The translations under genes were made by a program, and so were the position numbers. From the NCBI GenBank assembly GCA_945890595.1, contig CAMDCQ010000079.1, forward strand, positions 1-9,578: a stretch of DNA of 9,578 nucleotides, read 5' to 3'. The DNA comes from Chitinophaga pinensis. Its GTDB lineage: Bacteria; Bacteroidota; Bacteroidia; NS11-12g; UBA9320. Each line of letters opens with the position of its first letter. Within the stretch, counting starts at the first letter, position 1. The notes under the pieces were generated by a model. That model did no database searches. It saw only the letters and a list, made by a program, of their open reading frames with translations, and was not told the origin of the DNA. Shown here one piece after another: positions 1-7,582 of this stretch.

Positions 1-25
1 AGGCCAAATAGAAGAACTTTATACA

Positions 26-1168
26 CTAGTCTAGTAATTCTTGCAATAAGGTTTCTAGTTCATGGCTTCTGAAACCAGATTTTACAATTCGTCCTTCTTT
101 ATCCAATAAAAAAGTCTGTGGAATTGAATGAACTTGATAAAGTTGCGCTGCGCTAGATTTCCATCCGCCGAGGTCACTCACATGCTTCCATCCTAGCCCA
201 TCCTTTGCAATTGCAGCTTTCCATTGGTCGCCATTGTTATCAAGCGACACTCCATATATTTCGAATCCTTTGTCTTTATACTTGTCATAAATGATTTTAA
301 CATTTGGATTTTCTTTTCTGCACGGACCACACCAGCTAGCCCAAAAGTCTATTAGGACTACTTTTCCCCTAAGTGATGATAGTGCCAGGGTATTCCCCTC
401 TGGAGTTTTTAGATTGATTTCAGGAGCCATCGCGCCTTCTATGGTTGGCCCGTAGCTATTTGCCAAGGTTACCAAATTTGAGGTATAAGAAGAATTAGGC
501 AATTGTGCAGACATTACTTTGCTACCCAAAATTACTAATTTTGGTTCAGGCTGATTGAACAAATACTTAATTGCAAAATAAGTTGCGGGCGAAGCATCTT
601 CATTTGCAATAAAATTCTGGATATCCGTTGATCTACCTTGCATCAACGTATTGTAGCGAGCACTTGTCTCCGCTCTTAATTCTTCAGTGGCTGAAGCTGG
701 ATCAATTTTAGACACTTCATTGTTAAATGCAGCCATTTTATCCTCATATCCAGTATAGATTTTGAAAAGTTTGACCATATGACTATTGTACTTCCCACCT
801 GTCATTTCTAAATTGTACGAAACATCCTTGGTTATGTTCATATTTACCCTTGCTCCATTTTCTAAGATTATAGGAATGCCTGGAGGCTGGGTCGTGCCAA
901 AGGTAATGTAGTACAATAAACTCTCATCAGATGCTATTCCTTCCAAGTTAAACACTCCCTTTTCAGAAACGAGCACTGTGTCTACATTTTCTAACTTGGT
1001 ATCCGTAATTTTACTTAGAATAACTAGTGTATTTGCCTCGAGATTAGTTTGCGCAGAAATACTGTAGCCCTTACCATTTACTCCCAACTCACCTGCAAAA
1101 ACAAAGACAATGGATAAGCCCACAATGCCAACGGCAAGAAATATGTTTCGTATATTTATTTTTTTCAT
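26..1168 (-). CDS. TlpA-like thioredoxin-fold protein with N-terminal DUF4369-like domain
   Basis: This 380-residue protein is probably a periplasmic or membrane-tethered thiol:disulfide oxidoreductase. Residues about 8-27 are a hydrophobic export segment after a lysine-rich start. There is no lipobox cysteine, so it is an anchor or a signal peptidase I substrate (possible cut after VFA) rather than a lipoprotein. Residues about 35-120 resemble the beta-rich DUF4369 domain that often precedes thioredoxin domains in Bacteroidota, followed by a helical linker to about 240. The redoxin/TlpA domain covers about 247-380, with the active site WCGPC (C280, C283) and the cis-proline loop SIPQTF (P350), so the catalytic residues are intact. 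The gene begins 35 bp after gatB on the same strand with no TAnnTTTG box between them, suggesting co-transcription. The start is the ATG directly before the export segment, with only an A-rich leader. The fold is clear; the substrate cannot be told. Such proteins serve in cytochrome maturation, general disulfide reduction or oxidative defence. Confidence 0.9.
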   Translation of the reverse strand: MKKINIRNIFLAVGIVGLSIVFVFAGELGVNGKGYSISAQTNLEANTLVILSKITDTKLENVDTVLVSEKGVFNLEGIASDESLLYYITFGTTQPPGIPIILENGARVNMNITKDVSYNLEMTGGKYNSHMVKLFKIYTGYEDKMAAFNNEVSKIDPASATEELRAETSARYNTLMQGRSTDIQNFIANEDASPATYFAIKYLFNQPEPKLVILGSKVMSAQLPNSSYTSNLVTLANSYGPTIEGAMAPEINLKTPEGNTLALSSLRGKVVLIDFWASWCGPCRKENPNVKIIYDKYKDKGFEIYGVSLDNNGDQWKAAIAKDGLGWKHVSDLGGWKSSAAQLYQVHSIPQTFLLDKEGRIVKSGFRSHELETLLQELLD

Positions 1169-1203
1169 TTTATTTTTCTTTGACTATGCAATAGTTGTTC
1201 CGT

Positions 1204-2652
1204 TTATGCTAGTGACTTTATTAGCAGGTCATTAGTCTTTTTGGGATCTGCTTTACCACTCGATTTCTTTTTCACTTGACCAATAAATAATCCCATAAGA
1301 TTTGATTTACCCGCGCGATACTCTGCAACCTTATCTGGAAACTCAGCTAAAACCTCGTTGACCCATGTTTGCAGTGCATCATCATCATCCATCAATGCTA
1401 GATTTTGATTCGCAATTATCTCACTTACTTTTTGAGAAGGATTAATTAGCAATGCTGGAAAAACCTGCTGTTCTGCTATACTGAAATTAATCACACCTTC
1501 ATCGATAGACGAAACAAGCTCCGCGATAGTTGCCGCAGATATAGGGAAAACGTGAATATGAGACGCATTACTATTTACCCAATTTTTAACCGCACCCATC
1601 GTCCAGTTAGCTGCAGCTTTATAATTTTGTGTATGCTCACAAATGGCTAAGAAATACTCCGCTATATCTCTACTTTCTGTGAGAATTGATGCATCATAAT
1701 CTCCAAGTCCCATCTCAGTATTAAACTTATTGTATAATTCTTTAGGCAAGGCCGGCATTGCCGATTTTACATTTGATATCCATTCTTGGCTTACCACCAA
1801 AGGAGGTAAGTCGGGTTCCGGGAAAAAGCGATAATCATTTACCAATTCTTTGCTTCTCATACTAAACGTAGTTCCTTTGAGTGCATCAAAATTTCGCGTT
1901 TCTGAATGTATTTCTTCACCCGCATCGGCCATTTTACATTGACGTTCAAATTCGTACTCTATGGCTTTTTTAACATTCGTCATAGAATTCATATTTTTCA
2001 CTTCTACCTTGGTTCCAAATGCTGTTGTCCCAATAGGTCTGATGGAAACGTTCGCATCACAACGAAGACTTCCTTCTTCCATATTGCCGTCACAAACACC
2101 TAAATACCTAACTAACTTTCGTATCTCAGAAAGAAATGCGTACGCCTCGTCTCCACTTCTAAAATCAGGTTCGGTCACAATTTCTACTAGCGGCGTTCCA
2201 GCTCTGTTGTAGTCCATTAAGGTGTTTTCAATATCCAAGTCGTGAAGACCTTTTCCTGTATCCTCCTCCATATGAATACGGGTTAAATTTATTACTTTAG
2301 TTTGGCCACCTGGTAGGGTGATTTCTACTTTACCATTTAGACAAATAGGAGTCCCAAGTTGTGTTATCTGATATCCTTTGGGCAAATCCGCATAAAAATA
2401 ATTTTTACGGTCGTATGTATTGTATTCCGTTATATCGCAGTCACACGCAAGACCCAACATAATCGCCATATTTACGGCCTCCTTGTTGTGAACAGGTAAA
2501 GTACCTGGGTGGCCTAAACTTATGGGGCTAACCAATGTATTGGCAGGCTCACCAAAAGCCACTTGGTCTGAACAAAAAGCTTTAGATTTCGTGAGTAATT
2601 GAGAATGAATCTCCAAGCCCACAATTACTTCGTATTTATCGTTTTTTAACAT
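1204..2652 (-). CDS. gatB: Aspartyl/glutamyl-tRNA(Asn/Gln) amidotransferase subunit B
   Basis: GatB is the tRNA-binding and kinase subunit of GatCAB. This cytoplasmic enzyme activates Glu-tRNA(Gln) and/or Asp-tRNA(Asn) with ATP and amidates it with ammonia delivered by GatA. The 482 residues match the usual full length. Visible family blocks are VGLEIHSQL (11-19), LGHPGTLPVHN (46-56), YFYADLPKGYQITQ (85-98), RIHMEEDTGK (125-134), AGTPLVEIVTEPD (151-163), EGSLRCDANVSIRP (193-206), VEVKNMNS (216-223) and FPEPDLPPL (277-285). A helical YqeY-like tail from about 335 ends in GKADPKKTNDLL. The segment FCSD...VSPIS (26-45) lacks the paired cysteines of many orthologues (FCxC...VCPVC); I recall the cysteine-poor form as common in Bacteroidota. 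gatA and gatC are not in the window, which is normal for scattered gat genes. It lies 123 bp after alaS on the same strand. Whether Gln, Asn or both are made this way cannot be seen here. Confidence 0.97.
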   Translation of the reverse strand: MLKNDKYEVIVGLEIHSQLLTKSKAFCSDQVAFGEPANTLVSPISLGHPGTLPVHNKEAVNMAIMLGLACDCDITEYNTYDRKNYFYADLPKGYQITQLGTPICLNGKVEITLPGGQTKVINLTRIHMEEDTGKGLHDLDIENTLMDYNRAGTPLVEIVTEPDFRSGDEAYAFLSEIRKLVRYLGVCDGNMEEGSLRCDANVSIRPIGTTAFGTKVEVKNMNSMTNVKKAIEYEFERQCKMADAGEEIHSETRNFDALKGTTFSMRSKELVNDYRFFPEPDLPPLVVSQEWISNVKSAMPALPKELYNKFNTEMGLGDYDASILTESRDIAEYFLAICEHTQNYKAAANWTMGAVKNWVNSNASHIHVFPISAATIAELVSSIDEGVINFSIAEQQVFPALLINPSQKVSEIIANQNLALMDDDDALQTWVNEVLAEFPDKVAEYRAGKSNLMGLFIGQVKKKSSGKADPKKTNDLLIKSLA

Positions 2653-2665
2653 GTTTAAAGCAGTA

Positions 2666-2673
2666 CAAAAATA
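2666..2673 (-). promoter_or_regulatory. Weak candidate -7 box (TATTTTTG) upstream of gatB
   Basis: Read on the minus strand, the alaS-gatB spacer (2653-2775, 123 bp) contains TATTTTTG, which fits the Bacteroidota -7 pattern TAnnTTTG and lies 13 bases before the gatB ATG. No TTG sits 17-20 bases further upstream, and the implied leader would be only about 10 nt, so this may be chance in AT-rich DNA. I see no strong stem followed by a T-run in the spacer, so readthrough from alaS is equally possible. Confidence 0.22.
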
Positions 2674-2775
2674 AGGTTTAGTTTGATTATGCGTAAGCCT
2701 GTAAATTTAGGTCCTATCCTCTTCACTTAAAGAACGTAAAGGTTAAATCAAAAGATTTTGTGAAACAAATCGGAA

Positions 2776-5394
2776 CTAGGCAATAAATGCCTCTGCACGT
2801 TTTTTTACATTGGGCAATCCGCTTAGCTCTGTACCTCCGGCTTGTGCAAAAAAGGGCTGACCACCACCGCCGCCTTTAACTTCTTTAGCCCAATCACGTA
2901 TTAGATTTCCTGCGTTGTATCCCTTTTCATTAATCAGACTATCGCTGATCATAATACTAATACTAGGCTTACCATCTATGTCTGCCAGCAATACACAAAA
3001 GAGGTTTTCAACCTCTTCCTTTAGCTGAAATGCCAAGTCTTTTGCCTGACCAGCATTGCTAACTTGTATGATTTGTATAATGCTGTTAATGCCTTGGGAA
3101 GACTTCATTGATTTCAACAAATCCCCTTTTATCTTACCCAGTTGAGCGTTTTCAAATGTTTCTAATTTAATCCTTAATTCAGCATTTTCTTTTTGGAGTG
3201 TTTGAACGGCTTTCAACAGATCTTGCTGATTGCCCATTTCTGCGCTAATTTGTTCCATAAGCGATAATTTTTCCTTAACAAAAGCATCCGCTTTAGCCCC
3301 AGTTATAGCTTCAATTCGTCTTACTCCAGCAGCTACAGCGCCTTCGTGTATTATTTTAAAACTGCCAATTTGAGCGGTATTGTTAACGTGACAACCCCCA
3401 CAAAGTTCAACCGAATAATCCTTTCCAAACGTAATAACCCGAACAGTGTCTCCGTATTTTTCGCCAAATAACGCCATTGCGCCGCCTTTGGTAGCCTCTT
3501 CAAAAGGAACATTTCTAGCCTCGTCTAATGCAATAGCTTCTCGAATTTTTGCATTTACTATATTTTCAATTTGAAGAATTTCTGCTTTTTCTACTTTTTG
3601 AAAATGCGAAAAGTCAAATCGTAAGTTTTTCTCATTTACCAGAGATCCTTTTTGAGCAACATGATCACCTAAAACCTGTCTTAACGCAGCTTGTAACAGG
3701 TGCGTTGCACTGTGATTTTGGGTGGTATCGGTTCTTTTCTCCGCATTGACTTTCGCACTGAACTCTTGATCGAGATTAGCAGGAAGTTGCTCTGTAATTT
3801 GTATACTTAGCTGATTTTCTTTTTGAGTATCGATAACACTAATTTTTTCGTCATCCATAGTACCCGTAAGCAAGCCTTTGTCTCCCACTTGCCCTCCGCT
3901 TTCCGCATAAAAAGGAGTTAGATTTAGAACCAAATGATATTGCTTTTTACCTTTAACGATAACCTCCCTGTATCGGGTAATTTTCACATCCGATTCTAAA
4001 TAGTCATAACCTACAAACTCTTCGCGCTCGTCTTCTGCTAAAACTATCCAATCACCCGATTCTTTTTTAGCATCTGCACGGCTTCTATTTTTTTGCTGTT
4101 GAAGGGCGGCTTTAAAGCCTTCAATATCAACTTCTACGTTATTCTCCTTGGCTAGAAGTTGTGTTAAATCTATGGGAAATCCAAATGTGTCATAAAGTTC
4201 AAATGCATTTTCACCCGTTACATTTTCAGTCCCTTTTGAAGAGTATTCATCAAATAGTTTTAGGCCTTTGTTTAAGGTATTTAAAAACGATTTTTCTTCT
4301 TGTTCTATAACCTTAAGAAGAAAGTCTTTTTGCTCCGCTAAACCAGGAAATACATCCTGAAATTTGGCCACAAATGCAGGAACTAAGTCCTTCATAAATG
4401 GTTTTTCCAAGCCTAAAAAACTATACCCGTACCGTACTGATCTTCTGAGGATTCGGCGAATCACATATCCAGCTCCATTATTGTCTGGCAATTGACCATC
4501 TGCTATGGCAAACGATACAGCTCTGAGGTGATCCGCAATTACTCTAAAAGCGATATCAATCTGCTCGTCGTTACCGTATTTTATAGTACTTATCTTTTCT
4601 AATTCTTGGATGGTATCCATAAAAAGATCAGAGTCATAATTTGATTTTTGACTATTAATTGCTCTTACTAGTCGCTCTAAACCCATTCCTGTATCAACAT
4701 GCTGTGCGGGCAAATTAACTAGGCTTCCATCAGCCTTGCGGTTGAATTGCATAAACACCAAATTCCAAATTTCTATTACTTGGTCATGATCTGCGTTTAC
4801 TAAGGTTGCACCATCTATCGAGGCTCTTTCTGCATTAGAACGCAAGTCAACATGTATTTCTGAACAAGGACCACAAGGACCTGTCTCACCCATCTCCCAA
4901 AAATTATCTTTTTTATTCCCGAGGATAATTCTGTCTTCCTTTACATGGTTAAGCCATAATTTTTTGGCCTCATTATCTAATGCCAATCCCTCACTGCTAT
5001 CACCTTCAAAAACCGACACGTACAATCTATCTTTATCCAACTTATATACGTCTGTGAGTAACTCCCAAGCCCAGTTTATGGCATCTTCCTTAAAATAGTC
5101 ACCGAAAGACCAGTTGCCCAGCATTTCAAACATGGTATGATGGTATGTATCGACACCTACTTCCTCCAAGTCGTTATGCTTACCACTAACTCTAAGGCAC
5201 TTTTGAGTGTCTACAACGCGTTTTTCGATTGCCACCTTATCCCCAAGAAAAATATCCTTGAATTGATTCATTCCCGCGTTGGTAAACATCAAAGTGGGAT
5301 CATCTTTCACCACAATTGGCGCAGATTCTACTATTTTGTGGCCTTTTTGTCTAAAAAATTCAAGGAATTGTCGTCTAACGTCTGCTGCGGTCAT
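2776..5394 (-). CDS. alaS: Alanyl-tRNA synthetase
   Basis: AlaRS is a class II cytoplasmic synthetase that charges tRNA(Ala) and clears mischarged Ser/Gly-tRNA(Ala). The 872 residues are the normal full length. The catalytic core (about 1-250) shows LMFTNAGMNQFKDIF (35-49), HHTMFEMLGNWSFGDYF (85-101), ETGPCGPCSEIH (170-181) and class II motif 3 in DTGMGLERL (234-242). A helical tRNA-binding region follows (about 250-450). The editing domain (about 490-700) has the zinc ligands HSATH (H561, H565) and CGGCH (C665, H669), matching the E. coli positions within a few residues. A coiled coil at about 705-755 leads to the C-Ala/DHHA1 domain, which contains the run GGGGGQPFFAQAGG (841-854). All catalytic and editing residues are present. 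It is divergent from the M23 peptidase gene across a 74-bp spacer, a neighbourhood I recall from other Bacteroidota. The ATG is placed exactly where family proteins start, shortly before RRQFLEFF. Confidence 0.98.
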   Translation of the reverse strand: MTAADVRRQFLEFFRQKGHKIVESAPIVVKDDPTLMFTNAGMNQFKDIFLGDKVAIEKRVVDTQKCLRVSGKHNDLEEVGVDTYHHTMFEMLGNWSFGDYFKEDAINWAWELLTDVYKLDKDRLYVSVFEGDSSEGLALDNEAKKLWLNHVKEDRIILGNKKDNFWEMGETGPCGPCSEIHVDLRSNAERASIDGATLVNADHDQVIEIWNLVFMQFNRKADGSLVNLPAQHVDTGMGLERLVRAINSQKSNYDSDLFMDTIQELEKISTIKYGNDEQIDIAFRVIADHLRAVSFAIADGQLPDNNGAGYVIRRILRRSVRYGYSFLGLEKPFMKDLVPAFVAKFQDVFPGLAEQKDFLLKVIEQEEKSFLNTLNKGLKLFDEYSSKGTENVTGENAFELYDTFGFPIDLTQLLAKENNVEVDIEGFKAALQQQKNRSRADAKKESGDWIVLAEDEREEFVGYDYLESDVKITRYREVIVKGKKQYHLVLNLTPFYAESGGQVGDKGLLTGTMDDEKISVIDTQKENQLSIQITEQLPANLDQEFSAKVNAEKRTDTTQNHSATHLLQAALRQVLGDHVAQKGSLVNEKNLRFDFSHFQKVEKAEILQIENIVNAKIREAIALDEARNVPFEEATKGGAMALFGEKYGDTVRVITFGKDYSVELCGGCHVNNTAQIGSFKIIHEGAVAAGVRRIEAITGAKADAFVKEKLSLMEQISAEMGNQQDLLKAVQTLQKENAELRIKLETFENAQLGKIKGDLLKSMKSSQGINSIIQIIQVSNAGQAKDLAFQLKEEVENLFCVLLADIDGKPSISIMISDSLINEKGYNAGNLIRDWAKEVKGGGGGQPFFAQAGGTELSGLPNVKKRAEAFIA

Positions 5395-5413
5395 CGTGTT
5401 TTGATCGGGTCTG

Positions 5414-5442
5414 TTGTTATTGGTACAAAAAAATTATATTTG
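5414..5442 (+). promoter_or_regulatory. Bacteroidota-type promoter for the M23 peptidase operon
   Basis: TTG at 5414-5416 is separated by 18 bases from TATATTTG at 5435-5442, matching the Bacteroidota sigma-A pattern (TTG, spacer of 17-20 or slightly more, TAnnTTTG). Transcription would begin around 5447-5450, giving a 5' leader of about 20 nt before the ATG at 5469. It is the best promoter match I found in the window, and no equally good one was seen before the three downstream genes, so it probably drives the four-gene rightward cluster. Confidence 0.6.
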
Positions 5443-5458
5443 CTTGCTTTTAAAACGG

Positions 5459-5466
5459 CAAAAATA
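5459..5466 (-). promoter_or_regulatory. Tentative -7 box (TATTTTTG) for alaS
   Basis: On the minus strand this octamer fits TAnnTTTG and would give alaS a leader of roughly 55-60 nt. There is no TTG at the expected distance upstream, which would lie inside the M23 coding start. Support is therefore a single degenerate box in AT-rich DNA. A weaker alternative, TAATTTTT at 5429-5436 on the minus strand, lacks the final G. Confidence 0.2.
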
Positions 5467-5468
5467 CA

Positions 5469-6431
5469 ATGACAAAAGCGAAATTTAGATTTAATAAAGA
5501 AACTCTTGAATACGAAAAAGTTTCCACTAATTTTTGGGCTATCGCTGCAAAGGTTTTAGGAGTAGTTTCATTAGCTGTTGTGATTGGGTCAATTAGTGCT
5601 TCTTATGCGCTAAGCGGACAAGACACTGAAGATCTTCAACGAGAGAATGCGGATTTTAAACTTCACGTACAGCTTCTGGAGAAAAAATCAATTGAAATGC
5701 AAACTCGTTTGGATGATTTAGCAGCAAAGGACGATCACGTTTACAGAGAAATTTTTGGTGCGGAACCCGTTTCGGAGGATATCAGAAAAGCCGGCACAGG
5801 AGGAGTTGACAAATACACTTCTCTAGATGGGCTTAAAAATGGTTCACGTTTCAAAGAACTTCATAAAAAGTTAGATGACATGTCTGCACAGTATAAAGTG
5901 CAAGAAGATTCTTACAAAAAGTTAATCTCAATGGCACAAAACAAAAGTAAAATGCTTGCTTCTATACCTGCCATTCAACCTATTCCTAACAAAAAACTTC
6001 GACGTATTGCATCCGGATTCGGGTATAGAATTGACCCCATTTACAGAACGCGAAAAATGCATAAAGGTATTGATTTCACTGCTCCTAAAGGCACCAAAAT
6101 ATATGCTACAGGTGATGGCGTGATACGAAAAGTAGAATATGCGCGATGGGGTTACGGAACACATGTGATTATTAATCACGGTTACGGCTACACTACATTA
6201 TACGGACACATGAGCCGTATAAATGTTAGACCGGGACAAAAAGTTACCCGTGGTCAGTTGATAGGTCTTGTGGGTAGCACAGGAAAATCTACTGGAGCAC
6301 ACCTTCATTATGAAGTTGCTAAAAACGGCGTAGAAGTAAATCCAGTTGGTTATTTCTATAACGATATTAGCAGTGCACAATACGAGGAAATTTTAAAATT
6401 ATCTTCAAATCCCAACCAGTCATTTGATTAA
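5469..6431 (+). CDS. Membrane-anchored M23 (LytM-type) peptidoglycan endopeptidase
   Basis: This is a 320-residue zinc metallopeptidase predicted to cut peptide crosslinks in the cell wall. The basic N-terminus with FRFNKETLEYEKV is typical of Bacteroidota M23 proteins of this type. Residues about 22-48 form one transmembrane segment, so the rest should lie in the periplasm. A coiled coil follows (about 52-85 and 125-158). The LytM domain spans about 175-297. Metal ligands H198 and D202 (HKGID) and H280 (HLH), plus the catalytic histidines H247 (YGHMS) and H278, are all present, so it should be an active enzyme rather than an EnvC/NlpD-like degenerate activator. It is divergent from alaS, is preceded by a good promoter, and its TAA overlaps the ATG of the MerR gene by one base, so translation of the two is probably coupled. 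The coiled coil plus anchor suggests a division or elongation role, but that is inference. Confidence 0.93.
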   Translation: MTKAKFRFNKETLEYEKVSTNFWAIAAKVLGVVSLAVVIGSISASYALSGQDTEDLQRENADFKLHVQLLEKKSIEMQTRLDDLAAKDDHVYREIFGAEPVSEDIRKAGTGGVDKYTSLDGLKNGSRFKELHKKLDDMSAQYKVQEDSYKKLISMAQNKSKMLASIPAIQPIPNKKLRRIASGFGYRIDPIYRTRKMHKGIDFTAPKGTKIYATGDGVIRKVEYARWGYGTHVIINHGYGYTTLYGHMSRINVRPGQKVTRGQLIGLVGSTGKSTGAHLHYEVAKNGVEVNPVGYFYNDISSAQYEEILKLSSNPNQSFD

Positions 6432-6757
6432 TGGCCTTAAAGGAGGGCAAATTATTCTACGGTATTTCTGAAGTCTCTTCACATTTTGATGTAACTGCAT
6501 CATTATTACGCTATTGGGAAAGTGAATTCCCGAGTATAAAACCTAGACGTAATCCGAAGGGCACCCGATTTTACAGCACTAAAGACATAGATGAAATTAA
6601 AAAAATTTATTATTTAGTTAAAGAAAACGGTTATACATTGCAAGGCGCTAAGGACAAATTGAAAACTGATTCTAAGATTGTAGATGCTAATATTGAAGTC
6701 ATCGAAAAATTAGAGCGTATCAAGGCTTTCTTAACGCAACTAAAAAAAGAACTCTAA
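6431..6757 (+). CDS. Small MerR-family transcriptional regulator
   Basis: This 108-residue protein has a MerR-type winged helix-turn-helix: the helix-turn-helix at about 10-30 (YGISEVSSHFDVTASLLRYW), the wing at about 36-50 (KPRRNPKGTRFYS), and helices including DIDEIKKIYYLVKENGYTLQGAK (52-74). The C-terminal helix (about 84-108) is short and probably serves dimerisation. There is no long sensor domain and no cysteine at all, so it is not a thiol- or metal-sensing MerR of the classic kind. What it senses, if anything, is unknown. It overlaps the M23 stop by one base (TAATG) and precedes the barrel gene by 21 bp. A pairing of this small MerR with an M23 peptidase is something I recall from other Bacteroidota, often followed there by a LemA-family gene, which is absent here. 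A perfect-looking AAAGGAGGG at 6439-6447 lies inside codons 3-6 and has no usable start codon behind it, so it is not a ribosome-binding site. Confidence 0.9.
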   Translation: MALKEGKLFYGISEVSSHFDVTASLLRYWESEFPSIKPRRNPKGTRFYSTKDIDEIKKIYYLVKENGYTLQGAKDKLKTDSKIVDANIEVIEKLERIKAFLTQLKKEL

Positions 6758-6778
6758 AACCCTATTATCAGTTATTTC

Positions 6779-7582
6779 GTGCGTAAAATTGGCACAATAC
6801 TATTACTGAGTGTATTAACTAATTTATGTATAGCTGATTTACCCTTGGCTAACAATGCTATTACACTTTCACTAGGTGGCGCATCGTCTACCTATTTAAA
6901 CGCGTTTGCTATTGAGAATAATGTAGCGGCCCTCGCCTTCTCTAAAGCGGAATTCTCCTTAAATGCGGCCAATAGATTTGGTATATCTGACTACTCTTCT
7001 ATTATGGCGGTGTACCATCATTCGATAGAGAATACTTCAATTGGATTTTCCTACCAAGTATCACCTCTAGCATCGCTTACCGAGCAAAAAGCGCAAGTTG
7101 CCGTTGCCCGAAAACTAAATAAAGATATCTCGGCAGGTGTAGCCCTTAATTACCATCACTTTTCATCAACAGATGTCTATTATCAAAAACGCAGCACCTT
7201 AACTTTTAATGCAGGACTTTATTTTCAGGTGAATGAAAAGTTAACTATTGGCACTCAAATTTTCAATCCCAACCGAAGTGAGTTGACGCGTATTCCAAAA
7301 GAACGCATAGGCAGTGTACTTAAGCTAGGCACCAATTATAAACTCGGACATAACATAGAATTATATGCTGATGCTGTGCAAGCTACAGATCGAAAATTAG
7401 CCATTCATGCGGGTGTTGAGTTATCTAAAGAGCACTACACCTTTAGAGGGGGATTTGGACTAAATCAGTTAGTTGCATTGGGTTTCGGATGGAAGTCCAG
7501 CCATCTAAAAATAGATATTGCCGCTTCGTATCATAATCAACTTGGATTTTCACCTTCCGTTAATTTAGGTCATGCGTTTTAA
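6779..7582 (+). CDS. Putative exported outer-membrane beta-barrel protein, PorV/FadL-like in appearance
   Basis: I do not recognise a named family. The 267-residue product begins at GTG. This start is chosen because it gives a clean signal peptide (MRK, hydrophobic 4-18, likely cut after CIA at about 19), whereas the next in-frame ATG is near codon 76 and would lose it. The mature N-terminus has LGGASSTYLNAFAIENNVAALAF (32-54), which resembles the glycine-rich, Asn/Ala-rich opening of PorV/PorQ and FadL-like barrels. The rest alternates polar and hydrophobic or aromatic residues in short strands separated by turns (for example 85-93, 105-127, 138-160, 176-200 and 221-253). The last residue is phenylalanine (LGHAF), typical of outer-membrane barrels. 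It follows merR by 21 bp and its last 11 bp overlap the next gene, so coupled expression with that protein is likely. A role as a partner of the downstream protein, or in transport or secretion, is inference only. Confidence 0.8.
   Translation: MRKIGTILLLSVLTNLCIADLPLANNAITLSLGGASSTYLNAFAIENNVAALAFSKAEFSLNAANRFGISDYSSIMAVYHHSIENTSIGFSYQVSPLASLTEQKAQVAVARKLNKDISAGVALNYHHFSSTDVYYQKRSTLTFNAGLYFQVNEKLTIGTQIFNPNRSELTRIPKERIGSVLKLGTNYKLGHNIELYADAVQATDRKLAIHAGVELSKEHYTFRGGFGLNQLVALGFGWKSSHLKIDIAASYHNQLGFSPSVNLGHAF

Noticed and set aside
1183..1195. Inverted repeat ACTAT-gca-ATAGT between gatB and the thioredoxin gene
   Set aside because: A 5-bp AT-rich stem with no following T-run is too weak to call a terminator or operator.
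1906..2212. Two rightward open frames of 65 and 83 codons antisense to gatB
   Set aside because: They lie wholly opposite strongly conserved gatB codons, have no domain-like sequence and no promoter; they are frame shadows.
2653..2775. Search of the alaS-gatB spacer for a terminator, small RNA or tRNA
   Set aside because: No stable stem with a T-run, no cloverleaf and no open frame were seen; only a weak -7-like octamer is present.
3549..3749. Rightward open frame of 66 codons antisense to alaS
   Set aside because: It is opposite the AlaRS editing domain, where the real protein is clearly conserved; the composition is shadow-like.
5137..5472. Rightward open frame of 111 codons running from inside alaS across the promoter spacer
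   Set aside because: Most of it is antisense to the AlaRS catalytic motifs and it ends over the M23 promoter and start codon. The protein shows no recognisable pattern.
5928..6380. Two leftward open frames of 83 and 60 codons opposite the M23 peptidase gene
   Set aside because: They are antisense to the conserved LytM domain with no independent evidence.
6439..6447. AAAGGAGGG, a near-perfect Shine-Dalgarno match
   Set aside because: It lies within codons 3-6 of the MerR gene and no start codon follows at a workable distance; Bacteroidota seldom use such sites.
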